Assembly: GCA_016207515.1 (NCBI GenBank)
Contig: JACQPN010000012.1
Coordinates: 95,759-159,758 of the forward strand
DNA from: Euryarchaeota archaeon
Lineage (GTDB): Archaea > Thermoplasmatota > SW-10-69-26 > JACQPN01
Direction: 5' to 3'
Length of the DNA: 64,000 bases
Below, one piece after another: positions 43,656-52,083 of this stretch. The first letter of the stretch is position 1. Every line of letters begins with the position of its first letter. The position numbers were made by a program, and so were the translations under genes. The notes under the pieces were generated by a model. That model searched no databases and was not told the DNA's origin. It saw only the letters and a list, made by a program, of their open reading frames with translations.

Positions 43656-45008
43656 ATGCACTACATGCCAAGCGCCAAGGTCGAGGAACAGCTCCTGAAG
43701 GAGATTGGCCTAAAGGACGTCGAAGAGCTCTTCACGGACGTTCCGCGCTCCGTGCGCGCCGACCTGGACCTCGCGCCGTCGATGAGCGAGATGGAGGTGA
43801 AGGCGACGGTCGAGGGCATCCTCGGGAAGAACCGCCACTTCGGCTCCTGCCCGTCGTTCCTTGGCGCCGGCATCTACCCCCATTACGTGCCGTCTGAAGT
43901 GAAGTTCGTCCTTTGGAGGAACGAGTTCCTCACCAGCTACACGCCTTACCAGCCCGAGGTGTCGCAGGGGTTCCTCCAGGCGATGTTCGAGTACCAATCG
44001 ATGATATGCGAACTCTACTCGATGGATGTGGCGAACATCTCGATGTACGACGGTGTATCCGCGTGCGGCGAGGCGGCGCTCATGGCCGCAAGGTCAAGCG
44101 ACGGCGACACTTACCTCGTGCCGAAGAACCTCAGTTGGGAAAAGAAGTCCACGATCGAGAACTACCTCAAGGGGACCGGCATCCGCGTCGAGGAGTACGC
44201 CTACGACGGCAAGACCGGTCAGGCGGATCTCGCCGATCTCGAACGCAAGATGACCTCCAAGGTCACGGGTGTCTTCATGGAGAACCCGAACTTCTTCGGG
44301 TGCTTCGAATCGAAGGCAGACACCGTGAAGCCGATCGTCTCCGCGAAGAACCCGGACGCGCTTTTCGTCGTCGGAGCGAATCCGATGTCCCTAGGCATTG
44401 CGAAAGGCCCCGGGGCATACGGCGCGGACGTCGTCGTCGGCGAAGGCCAGGTCTTCGGCCAGGGGATGAACTTCGGCGGACCAGTGCTTGGGATACTCGC
44501 GGCGACGGGTGAACTCGCGCGGCGCATGCCTGGCCGGATCGTGGGAGAGACCAAGGACGCAACTGGTCAGCGCGCCTTCTGCCTCACGCTCCAGACGCGG
44601 GAACAGCACATCAGACGTGAGAAGGCGACATCCAACATCTGCACTAACGAAGGCATGAACGCGCTCGCGGCCGCCTCGTATCTAGCGGTCGTAGGAGGTA
44701 ACGGCCTTCGGAAGGTATCGGAGATCAACGCGAGCCGCGCGAAGCGGCTCTCGAAGGCGATAGGCGCCATCCCCGGTTTCAAAGCGCCCCTCTTCAAAGG
44801 ACACCATTTCAACGAGTTCGTGGTCCAATCGAAGGCATCGGTCGCAAAGGTGCAAAGACTCCTTCTCGAGCGGGGACTCCATGGAGGCCTCGACCTCTCG
44901 AAGCGCTTCCCCGAACTTGGTAACGCCAGTCTCTGGGCCGTCACCGAGATGCACGCCGAGGCGACGCTCGAGACCCTCGTTTCCACGTTGAAGGAGGTGC
45001 GAGCGTGA
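43656..45008 (+). CDS. gcvPA: Glycine dehydrogenase (decarboxylating) subunit 1
   Basis: 450 residues, the N-terminal half of the split P protein found in archaea and many bacteria. MHYMPSAKVEEQLLKEIG, SFLGAGIYPHYVP and YTPYQPEVSQGFLQAMFEYQ are diagnostic. It forms a heterodimer with subunit 2, which carries the PLP lysine. The last codons overlap the gcvPB start by 4 bp. Confidence 0.95.
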   Translation: MHYMPSAKVEEQLLKEIGLKDVEELFTDVPRSVRADLDLAPSMSEMEVKATVEGILGKNRHFGSCPSFLGAGIYPHYVPSEVKFVLWRNEFLTSYTPYQPEVSQGFLQAMFEYQSMICELYSMDVANISMYDGVSACGEAALMAARSSDGDTYLVPKNLSWEKKSTIENYLKGTGIRVEEYAYDGKTGQADLADLERKMTSKVTGVFMENPNFFGCFESKADTVKPIVSAKNPDALFVVGANPMSLGIAKGPGAYGADVVVGEGQVFGQGMNFGGPVLGILAATGELARRMPGRIVGETKDATGQRAFCLTLQTREQHIRREKATSNICTNEGMNALAAASYLAVVGGNGLRKVSEINASRAKRLSKAIGAIPGFKAPLFKGHHFNEFVVQSKASVAKVQRLLLERGLHGGLDLSKRFPELGNASLWAVTEMHAEATLETLVSTLKEVRA

Positions 45009-46543
45009 GTCCCGGCGAAGTACGGGAGGCGCCCCGGGGCCACCGTCAGGCGCTCTGGGACGAGCCGCTCCTTTTCGAGTACAAGGATGAAGGGGAAGGC
45101 TTCAGGTTCCCGGACGAGAGGATAGAACCGGACCTCGTCCCTGCGAACCTCCGCCGTGACGCCGTGGCCATCCCGAACCTCACGAAACTCCAGATGATGC
45201 GCCATTACGTGCGCCTCTCGCAGAAGAACTTCGGCGTCGATTCGGGCGTTTACCTCCTCGGATCTTGCACGATGAAGTACAACCCGAAGTTGAACGAGGA
45301 GCTCGCCGTCCACCCCGCGGCGTCCGACATGCATCCGTACCTCTCCGAGGACGCGTGCCAGGGCTCTCTCGAGGTCCTCTACCGCTTGCAGGAGGCTTTG
45401 AAGAAGGTCTCCGGGATGGACGCGGTCTCGCTCCAACCGGCGGCCGGGGCGCAGGGCGAGTACACTGGTGTTCTCATCGCGCGCAAGTACCATGAGACGC
45501 GCGGCGACGAGCGTGACGAGATAATACTCCCCGACTCGGCGCACGGGACGAACTTCTCGTCCGCCGCGATGGCCGGGTTCAAGGTCATCGAGATCCCCTC
45601 CACCAAGGAGGGGACGGTGGATGTCGATGCATTGAAGCAAGCACTCGGGCCCCGTACGGCGGCCTTCATGATCACGAACCCCTCGACGCTCGGCATATTC
45701 GAGGACAAGATCCTTGAGGTCGCCAAGGCCGTCCACGCGGCCGGCGCGCTTCTCTACTATGACGGAGCGAACCTGAACGCGATCATGGGGATAACAAGCC
45801 CGGGCGCCATGGGTTTCGACATCGTCCACATCAACACCCACAAGACGCTCTCGACGCCCCACGGCGGCGGTGGACCCGGGGCAGGGCCCGTTGGCGTGAA
45901 GGCACACCTCAAGGATTTCCTTCCGGTCCCGATGATCGTGAAGCGCGGCGAGACCTACCACCTTGACTACGACCTCGCGCACACGATAGGGAAAGTGCGC
46001 GGCTTCTACGGGAACTTCGGGATATTGCTACGAGCCTATGCGTACATCCTAGCGAACGGCGGCGACGGTCTCACGCGCATAAGCAAGATGGCGGTGCTCA
46101 ATTCAAACTACATGAAGGAGAAGTTGAAGGGCACGTTCGAGCTTCCCGGGAAACCCTTGCGCAAGCACGAGTTCGTCCTTTCCGCACGTAAGCTTCGGGA
46201 CGAGAAGGGGATCCGCGCTTTGGACATCGCGAAGCGCCTCCTCGATTATGGTTACCACGCGCCCACCATCTACTTCCCGCACATCGTCGAGGAGGCCATC
46301 ATGATCGAGCCCACGGAGGCGGAGACAAAGGACGACCTCGACCGCGTCATCGAGACGTTGAAGACGATCGCCGCCGAGGATCCGGAGCTCGTGCGCACCG
46401 CGCCCCACAATACGGCGGTCGCGAGGGTGGACGAGGTGGGGGCCGCAAGGACGCCCATCCTCAGATGGTCCCCCGCTGCGCAAGTGGAAACGGTGTTTCC
46501 ACGGCGCGGCGGACCGAAGGACGGTCCGCCTGCGCCTCGCTGA
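45005..46543 (+). CDS. gcvPB: Glycine dehydrogenase (decarboxylating) subunit 2
   Basis: 512 residues. PLP is held by K280 in NTHKTLSTPHGGGGPG. SCTMKYNPKLNEEL and LQPAAGAQGEYTG are typical. It decarboxylates glycine and passes the methylamine to GcvH. Starts inside the end of gcvPA, so subunit amounts are coupled. It has a C-terminal Pro/Arg/Gly-rich tail. Confidence 0.95.
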   Translation: MSPGEVREAPRGHRQALWDEPLLFEYKDEGEGFRFPDERIEPDLVPANLRRDAVAIPNLTKLQMMRHYVRLSQKNFGVDSGVYLLGSCTMKYNPKLNEELAVHPAASDMHPYLSEDACQGSLEVLYRLQEALKKVSGMDAVSLQPAAGAQGEYTGVLIARKYHETRGDERDEIILPDSAHGTNFSSAAMAGFKVIEIPSTKEGTVDVDALKQALGPRTAAFMITNPSTLGIFEDKILEVAKAVHAAGALLYYDGANLNAIMGITSPGAMGFDIVHINTHKTLSTPHGGGGPGAGPVGVKAHLKDFLPVPMIVKRGETYHLDYDLAHTIGKVRGFYGNFGILLRAYAYILANGGDGLTRISKMAVLNSNYMKEKLKGTFELPGKPLRKHEFVLSARKLRDEKGIRALDIAKRLLDYGYHAPTIYFPHIVEEAIMIEPTEAETKDDLDRVIETLKTIAAEDPELVRTAPHNTAVARVDEVGAARTPILRWSPAAQVETVFPRRGGPKDGPPAPR

Positions 46544-46710
46544 CCTGGTCAGCTTCGATCGCTCGGAACCCCATCTTGAGATGGCGGTCAGCCTAGCCTC
46601 GGTCCCTTCGGTGGCCTTCGGTCGCCAAACAGGGCTCACTGCGCCGCGCCGTGAAGCGGATTTCCCATGGGCGCGAGAACTTCTTTACCCGTCAAGCGCT
46701 TCTTGCGCCC

Positions 46711-47778
46711 GTGCCCCGCCGAATCGGCCTCATCGTGAACCCAATCGCCGGCATGGGAGGAGCCGTGGCGCTAAGGGGGACGGACGGGCAGGCGGACGAG
46801 GCCCGTAAGCGCGGCGCGGCGGCGCTATCTCCCCGACGAGCCGAGGAGTTCGTCCTGGCGCTTCGTTATGACGTGGAGATCGTGACTTGCGCCGGTGACA
46901 TGGGCGAGCGCGTCTGCGACGACGCTGGCCTTTCCTGCATGATCGCATACACGCCCCGAGATCCCTCTACGGCGCAGGACACCACCGACGCGGCGATCGC
47001 ATTGAAGGAGTTCGGCGTCGACCTCATCGCGTTCGTCGGCGGCGACGGGACGGCGCGCGACGTCTTTCGAGGCGTTGGCGCGTCGATCCCTATCCTTGGC
47101 GTCCCTTCGGGTGTCAAGATGTTCAGCGCCGTCTTTGCCGAAAACCCGCGCATCGCGGCCGACATCGTCACGGCGGGCTCATTGCCGGTCGAGCGGGAGA
47201 TCGAGGACATCGACGAGGACGCTTACCGGCGTGACGAATATCGGGTCCTGCATTTCGGTTTCGCGCTTGTGCCGGCACATCCCGGGGTGCAGGCGGGGAA
47301 ATCCGGATTCGACGCGGGCGGAGACGTGGATTCGGTGGCGAGAGCGGTCGTTGCCGAACGGGAAACGGGTGTCACGTACGTGCTTGGGCCTGGGACGACC
47401 CTTGCCGCGGTGAAGCGTGCCCTGGGAGTCGAGGCGACCGTGCTAGGCGTCGACGTCGTCCGCGATGGGAAGGTGTTGGCAAAGGACGCTGGTGAGCAGG
47501 GTATCCTCGCCGTCACGCGCGAGCCGGCGCGGATAATAGTCAGCCCCATCGGGCGGCAGGGATTCATCCTGGGCCGCGGAAACCTTCAACTCAGCCCCCA
47601 AGTGCTACGCCGTGTCGGGACCGGAAACGTCCACGTGGTGTCGACGTGGGAAAAGCTACACGCCCTCGACGCGCTGCGGATAGACACGGGCGATGCCGCG
47701 CTCGACGCGGCTTTCCCGGATTACATTAAAGTGCTCGTGGGCCCTGGCCAGACAAAAATGATGAGGGTCCATCGATGA
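46711..47778 (+). CDS. ATP-NAD kinase-like protein (COG3199 type)
   Basis: 355 residues from the GTG at 46711, placing RRIGLIVNPIAGMGG at the N-terminus as in the family. The GTG at 46651 is an alternative. The NAD kinase motif GGDGTARD is present, with PSGVKMFSAVFA after it. It phosphorylates NAD or a related small molecule; archaeal members of this branch are not all true NAD kinases. Its 3' end overlaps the OsmC gene by 4 bp (ATGA). Confidence 0.82.
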   Translation: MPRRIGLIVNPIAGMGGAVALRGTDGQADEARKRGAAALSPRRAEEFVLALRYDVEIVTCAGDMGERVCDDAGLSCMIAYTPRDPSTAQDTTDAAIALKEFGVDLIAFVGGDGTARDVFRGVGASIPILGVPSGVKMFSAVFAENPRIAADIVTAGSLPVEREIEDIDEDAYRRDEYRVLHFGFALVPAHPGVQAGKSGFDAGGDVDSVARAVVAERETGVTYVLGPGTTLAAVKRALGVEATVLGVDVVRDGKVLAKDAGEQGILAVTREPARIIVSPIGRQGFILGRGNLQLSPQVLRRVGTGNVHVVSTWEKLHALDALRIDTGDAALDAAFPDYIKVLVGPGQTKMMRVHR

Positions 47779-48182
47779 GCGACGTGGAGACGGTCGAGGC
47801 TATCTGGCATGGGCCGAAGAAGGTGGCGCTTTCGGCCCGCGAGCACGAGATGATAGCGGATAAGCCCGTGGCGAAGGGCGGGACGGAGAAGGGCCCGATG
47901 CCGAGCGAGATCTTCCTTGCAAGCCTCGCCGCCTGCGAATCGATGTCGTTCATGCGCGTGGCAGAAGCGCGGAGGGTCCCCATCTCGGGCCTCAAAGTCA
48001 CCGCTTCGGCGCATTTCGATGAAAAGGGCTTCATCGATTCCATCGAGTTGGTCTACGCCACCAAGACGACGGCGCAAGAAAGGGACGTCGCGAAGGTCCT
48101 GGAACTGGCCGAGAGATTCTGCACGGTGAAGGCGCTCGTCAAGCACTTGCCCGTGAAGTCCACCATCGCGATCGTACCGTAG
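47775..48182 (+). CDS. OsmC/Ohr-family peroxiredoxin-like protein
   Basis: 135 residues. The two redox cysteines are C54 (LAACESMSF) and C116 (RFCTVKALV), with the helix and strand order of OsmC. It reduces organic hydroperoxides or binds lipids. Translationally coupled with the NAD-kinase-like gene, which makes a role in redox homeostasis plausible. Confidence 0.85.
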   Translation: MSDVETVEAIWHGPKKVALSAREHEMIADKPVAKGGTEKGPMPSEIFLASLAACESMSFMRVAEARRVPISGLKVTASAHFDEKGFIDSIELVYATKTTAQERDVAKVLELAERFCTVKALVKHLPVKSTIAIVP

Positions 48183-48292
48183 CGGGACTCACCCATCGGC
48201 GCGACGGCGAAAACCGCGGCCGCGTGCCGGAATCCGAGTTTGCGAATACACTCTCGCCAAACATGGACTTGTTGCAGATTTCAACTTTGGGT

Positions 48293-48304
48293 AAACATAT
48301 AAAC
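48293..48304 (+). promoter_or_regulatory. TATA box of the HTH-10 gene
   Basis: AAACATATAAAC at 48293-48304. A start site is expected about 25 bases on, near 48322-48326. That is after the TTG at 48315, so translation probably begins downstream, most likely at CTG 48339, which has GGGAGG ten bases before it. Confidence 0.55.
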
Positions 48305-48314
48305 GGGGTCGGTA

Positions 48315-49031
48315 TTGAGGAACGGGAGGCTGCTACCCCTGACGCTCACGGAGGTCGTCTACAAGATCAAGAGCAACGATAATCTTCTCTGCCAGGCGAC
48401 GGAGAAGAGCGACGACCTCAAGATCGTCACGAACCAGATCTCGTACGAGCGCGAGGCGCGTAACGCGAGGTTCCTCGTCACGGTGGTCGGTGACGACGCC
48501 CACACGAGCGAGGTGCTACAGGTCCTTCCGAAGCTTTTCGACAGCGCCGACGTGGTCGCCCGCACGAAGAACTCTGTGGCCGTGCGCGCTAGCGCATCCC
48601 TGCAGAAACTCATCGACACGAAGAACCCGAGTGCCTTCTCGCTCCAATACTTCAACGACCTCGCAATAGTGCACCCTTCGGTCGTCAAGGGCGGGTATTA
48701 CAACACGCGCGTCATCGTCGTCGGGAAGGTGGACCTTGCGGAGCTACTCGCCGACTACGAGAAAGGGGCGGCGAGCGGCCTCTGGGACGACTTCAAGCTC
48801 ATCCGCATCGACGATTTCGACCCCGAGCAGCAGGTGACGGGCGCTTTCATCGAGAACCTCACGGCAAAACAGCTCGAGGTCATCAAGACGGCGCTCGCAC
48901 TTGGCTACTATAACACGCCGCGAAACATCACCCTGGACAACCTCTCGGCGATCTTCGGCATCTCGAAGGCGGCCGTCCATAACAGGTTGCAAGCGGCCGA
49001 AAGGAAAGTCATCAGCAAGTTCTTTTCCTGA
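48315..49031 (+). CDS. HTH-10 (Bat-like) transcription regulator
   Basis: 238 residues from TTG 48315; the initiation codon is doubtful (see the TATA entry). The N-terminal part (about 9-150) is a sensor region with RFLVTVVGDD and YYNTRVIVVG strands. The C-terminal HTH-10 domain (about 180-238) is typical: LTAKQLEVIKTALALGYYNTPRNITLDNLSAIFGISKAAVHNRLQAAERKVI split over its helices, ending SKFFS. Its last 13 codons recur four times downstream, each behind a hairpin. Confidence 0.85.
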   Translation: MRNGRLLPLTLTEVVYKIKSNDNLLCQATEKSDDLKIVTNQISYEREARNARFLVTVVGDDAHTSEVLQVLPKLFDSADVVARTKNSVAVRASASLQKLIDTKNPSAFSLQYFNDLAIVHPSVVKGGYYNTRVIVVGKVDLAELLADYEKGAASGLWDDFKLIRIDDFDPEQQVTGAFIENLTAKQLEVIKTALALGYYNTPRNITLDNLSAIFGISKAAVHNRLQAAERKVISKFFS

Positions 49032-49304
49032 GGCCGAGTGGGACGCCAAGCGTTCCACTGCGGCGGAGCGCAAAGTCATCTCGAAGTTTTTCTCGTAAGC
49101 TCCGACCCGTGGAAGGCGTAGCCTTCCACCAGGGCCGAAAGGAAAGTCATCAGCAAGTTCTTTTCCTGAGGCCGAGGGGAGGCGAAGCCTCCGCCACCGC
49201 GGAGCGAAAGGTCGTTTCCAGGTTCTTTTGGTCGAGCGCCGCCGGGTCGACGCGGAGCGTCCACCACGGTCGAACGAAAAGTGATCTCGAGATCTTCTTC
49301 TTGA
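48993..49304 (+). repeat. Array of five gene-end copies separated by hairpins
   Basis: Unit 0 (48993-49031) is the true 3' end of the HTH-10 gene, coding AAERKVISKFFS and stop. Unit 1 (49060-49098) codes the identical peptide and a stop but with most codons synonymously changed. Unit 2 (49134-49169) repeats unit 0 base for base, and the identity runs 7 bases past the stop. Unit 3 (49196-49237) is TAERKVVSRFFW with the stop lost. Unit 4 (49269-49304) is VERKVISRSSS and stop. Period 65-71 bases. Hairpins lie between units at 37-59, 109-129, 178-192 and 249-261 (offsets from 49000), each with a 3-base loop (CAA, GTA, GAA, GGA). Confidence 0.88.
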
Positions 49305-49582
49305 GCCCGCGGGGTCCTCCACATTGGTCGCGACCGTCCGGCACGTCCGGGGTCGCAATCAAGGCAGGGACGGCCGGGCGGCGCCCGGGAACTCTAGAAG
49401 ACGTGATCGACCCTTTCGCTTTCTTGCGTTTCAACCCAAGCGACGCCGCTTGCGTCCACGGGAGCGTTGCCGGAGCGCGTGCGGTGTCCAACAAGCGAGG
49501 ATGTTGAAGTTCGCGCGCACGTACGGGTATCGGAGCCTCCGGATGGAGTCGGAGGGCGGGTCCATCCCGCTCTGTCAAGAAG

Positions 49583-49656
49583 GGCCAGGAACGGGATTTG
49601 AACCCGTGTCGAGGGATCCACAGTCCCTTAGGATAACCAGCTACCCCATCCCGGCC
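49583..49656 (-). tRNA. tRNA-His (GTG)
   Basis: Folds completely on the minus strand. Acceptor GCCGGGA/TCCTGGC (one G-T pair), with the extra G at -1 (49656) facing C73 (49583) as tRNA-His requires. D-arm TAGCTGGTTA region, anticodon loop CTGTGGA (anticodon GTG), T-loop TTCAAAT with 5-bp stem. No CCA is encoded. A minus-strand TATA-like TTTTTATAAG lies about 55-65 bases upstream (49710-49722). Confidence 0.95.
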
Positions 49657-49739
49657 GTCGGGACACCCCTTCACGAGGTGTGGTGGGTGACCGCACTAAA
49701 GTGGAACCCTTATAAAAATCATCTGGGCCGGCGAGGGTG

Positions 49740-50081
49740 CTAGCGGCCCCAGCCTCTTCCCTTCGGTGCCACCTTAAGCCCGACCGTCGTGCCCATGACG
49801 AACACGATCGTCGCAAGAAGTGCTGAAAGCGTCACGGAGAGGAAAAGCTCCACGAGGCGGGACATGATGAGGCCCATTTCGACGCGTTTCAACGCCTCCT
49901 GGATGTTTTCGTAGGATTGGGCGGCAAGCAGCATGCTCACTAGGATGAAGACGAGTATGAACGCGGTCTCGGTCTTGAGGCCCTTTTTGAGGGCGTATCC
50001 GGCGATGACGCCTGCGAAGAGGAAGGGGACTCCGAAGTACATCATCAATTCGACGTTTATTCCGTCGACTGGCAGTGCCAT
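49740..50081 (-). CDS. Small membrane protein, unknown
   Basis: 113 residues with three hydrophobic segments (about 14-29, 37-55, 80-100). No family recognised. A minus-strand TATA (TTACATATAAAG, about 50110-50122) lies 30-40 bases upstream of the ATG, supporting the start and that the gene is expressed. It lies between tRNA-His and the O-methyltransferase. Confidence 0.6.
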   Translation of the reverse strand: MALPVDGINVELMMYFGVPFLFAGVIAGYALKKGLKTETAFILVFILVSMLLAAQSYENIQEALKRVEMGLIMSRLVELFLSVTLSALLATIVFVMGTTVGLKVAPKGRGWGR

Positions 50082-50162
50082 GTGTGCATCCCATGGGTTC
50101 TATTTTTTACTTTATATGTAAACCCGTCGATTTCGGTTTCAGGCCTCCCGATGGCCATTTGT

Positions 50163-50179
50163 ACGTATAAGTACGTACT
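50163..50179. promoter_or_regulatory. GTACGTA palindromic motif before the O-methyltransferase
   Basis: TACGTATAAGTACGTAC contains a TATA core flanked by TACGTA repeats, 45-60 bases before the ATG at 50223. It matches 16 of 17 bases of the motif before the thioesterase gene (11288-11307, minus strand). Confidence 0.45.
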
Positions 50180-50222
50180 CGGACGGGCATCGGTCAAGAG
50201 GTCGGAGGCCGTTCTCCTCCCG

Positions 50223-50873
50223 ATGCCACCGAAGAGCGCCCCGTACTACATGGACGCAAACCTTCACGCGTACATCGAGGAACACGCTGGTGAGGACGAC
50301 GTGCTGCGCTCCGTGCGCCGATATGCCCGCCAGAACCGGCTCCCATCGATCACGCCCGCGGCCGGCCGGATGCTCCAGATACTCGCGCGCGCCGTCCAGG
50401 CGAGGCGCATCTTGGAGGTAGGGACGTGCACAGGCTACTCGACCATCTGGCTCGCCCGGGGCCTCGCCCGCGCTGGCAAGGTCTACGCGTTGGAGATCGA
50501 CCCGAAGTTCATCGCGCTTGCAGCCGAGCATGCCGAGAGGGCGGGTGCGCGAAAACGGATCGAGTTCAAGGAGGGTTTGGCCGCCGAGACGCTCAAGACA
50601 CTCGACGCCGGCTCGTACGACCTCGTTTTCATCGACGCAGACAAGGAGAACTATCCGACGTATTTCCGGGAAGGTCTGCGGCTCCTACGAAAAGGCGGCA
50701 TCCTCGCCGCCGACAACATGTTCTGGGGCGGCGACGTGCTCGACGCAGCCGTCAAAGACGAGGGCACACGGGCTCTTCGCGAATACACCCGCCTCGCGAC
50801 GCAAGACGACCGCCTCCTGACGATTCTCTCGCCGCTCGGCGACGGACTTGCGGTCTCCGTGAAAGTCGCATGA
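50223..50873 (+). CDS. O-methyltransferase, caffeoyl-CoA/COMT-like
   Basis: 216 residues from the ATG at 50223. Motif I is ILEVGTCTGYSTIWLARGL, then VYALEIDPKFIALAAEHAE, YDLVFIDADKENYPTYF and GGILAADNMFWGG: the metal-dependent class I O-methyltransferase pattern (COG4122). The Asp pair in DADKENY and DNMFW bind the divalent metal. The substrate is a catechol or similar small molecule, unknown here. Confidence 0.87.
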   Translation: MPPKSAPYYMDANLHAYIEEHAGEDDVLRSVRRYARQNRLPSITPAAGRMLQILARAVQARRILEVGTCTGYSTIWLARGLARAGKVYALEIDPKFIALAAEHAERAGARKRIEFKEGLAAETLKTLDAGSYDLVFIDADKENYPTYFREGLRLLRKGGILAADNMFWGGDVLDAAVKDEGTRALREYTRLATQDDRLLTILSPLGDGLAVSVKVA

Positions 50874-50958
50874 CGGTCGATCGCCGAACATGTGACGTGC
50901 CTCGCGCGCAGTATTTGACGCACGTCCCGAACCTATTTGTAAACGCAACGCCTATGAC

Positions 50959-51390
50959 ATGAAACCCAGCGGGGCCCGTAAAGCGGGGGCAATGGTGGTT
51001 CGTATGGTGAGGATCGAGAACAGGGTGATGATAGAGGCTCCGGTGGAGCGTGTCTGGAACGCAGTGTCGCCCCCGGGGAACCTGAAATTCCTCATGCCGG
51101 GGATCGTCGACTCGCAAGCTGCGAGTAAGCCTAGAGCCGGTCTCATGAAGCTCGCGTTGACGACGGACGACAACCGGCACTACGAGGCGAAGCTCGTCGA
51201 ATTGAACCCAAGGCGCGACATCACGATCAAGGATTCCGACGGCAAGCAGACGAAGTGGCATTTCGAGGAGACGCCGCGGGGCGTCCTCGCGATAAACATC
51301 ATCATGGGCGACATCCCGCAAGCAAGCATCGCCGGCTTGAAGAGGGCGTCGCTTGAGAAGATGATCAGCCTGAAAGAGCGCGTCGAGTAG
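50959..51390 (+). CDS. SRPBCC/START-like protein (CoxG-like)
   Basis: 143 residues. VRIENRVMIEAPVERVWNAVSPPGNLKFLMPGIVDSQ is the SRPBCC opening (strand, then helix 1), as in CoxG or polyketide cyclase-like proteins. The last helix is SIAGLKRASLEKMISLKERVE. A TATTTGTAAAC element ends about 15 bases before the ATG. It probably binds a hydrophobic ligand. Role unknown. Confidence 0.72.
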   Translation: MKPSGARKAGAMVVRMVRIENRVMIEAPVERVWNAVSPPGNLKFLMPGIVDSQAASKPRAGLMKLALTTDDNRHYEAKLVELNPRRDITIKDSDGKQTKWHFEETPRGVLAINIIMGDIPQASIAGLKRASLEKMISLKERVE

Positions 51391-51426
51391 GGACGCGTCT
51401 TTACGAAGCCGTTGGCAGGCCGCGCT

Positions 51427-52083
51427 TCAACCGTCGCCCGGGTGGTTCCATTCCGACATGAACTCCCGGTAGAAACCGCGCAACCGCTCCTGACGCACCT
51501 TCGCCTCTTGTTTCGCTGCGGCGGTATTGAATTCGTCCGGGGTCAACCGCATCAGTTTGTCGGCGAAATGTTGGAGCGTAGAATCGTCGCTTCCTTTGCC
51601 CTTCGTGTAGATGCGGTTCTCGATGAGATCCTCGCCGTCCCACATGGCGCGCCTGTTCATGCCGCCGAATGAGAAGGCGCGGGCGACACCGATGGCGCCG
51701 ATGGCGTCGAGTTTGTCCGCGTCCTGGAGCACTTGCGCCTCAAGCGAGCAGTCGCGCTTTCCCGGTGGCCGAAAGGAGTAATCCGCGACCCGGTCCACGC
51801 ATTCAAGTACCCGGGGATGCCAACGGACGGGCACGCCCGTTTCACGAAGGACGCGGGACGTGAGGTCCTGGACGCTTTCGTTTCGTAGGCGCGGCGGGAT
51901 GCGGTCGAGGTCATGCGCGTAGGCCGCCACTGTGACGATCCGCGGATCCGCCTTCGCTTCCATCGCAAGCCATTCGGCATTCGCGGCGACGCGGTCCAAA
52001 TGGTGGATGTCGTGCGCGGGGTCGAGAGCGCCCTCCATCATCGGCGCGACCAGTTTCCGGACAAGGAGGGGCAGTTCGTCCAT
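51427..52083 (-). CDS. HD-domain phosphohydrolase
   Basis: 218 residues from the ATG at 52083. Metal-binding HD pattern: H in PAHDIHHLDRV, then AAYAHDLDRIPPR (the HD pair), later DADKLDAIGAIGVAR. It matches the stand-alone HD group that hydrolyses nucleotide or phosphate esters. Its start codon overlaps the sdhB stop by one base (TGATG), so it is the last gene of the sdh operon. Confidence 0.83.
   Translation of the reverse strand: MDELPLLVRKLVAPMMEGALDPAHDIHHLDRVAANAEWLAMEAKADPRIVTVAAYAHDLDRIPPRLRNESVQDLTSRVLRETGVPVRWHPRVLECVDRVADYSFRPPGKRDCSLEAQVLQDADKLDAIGAIGVARAFSFGGMNRRAMWDGEDLIENRIYTKGKGSDDSTLQHFADKLMRLTPDEFNTAAAKQEAKVRQERLRGFYREFMSEWNHPGDG

Noticed and set aside
48993-49304. CRISPR array
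   Set aside because: Repeat units are coding, with stop codons and synonymous differences. Spacers are hairpins and not unique sequences, and no cas genes are present.
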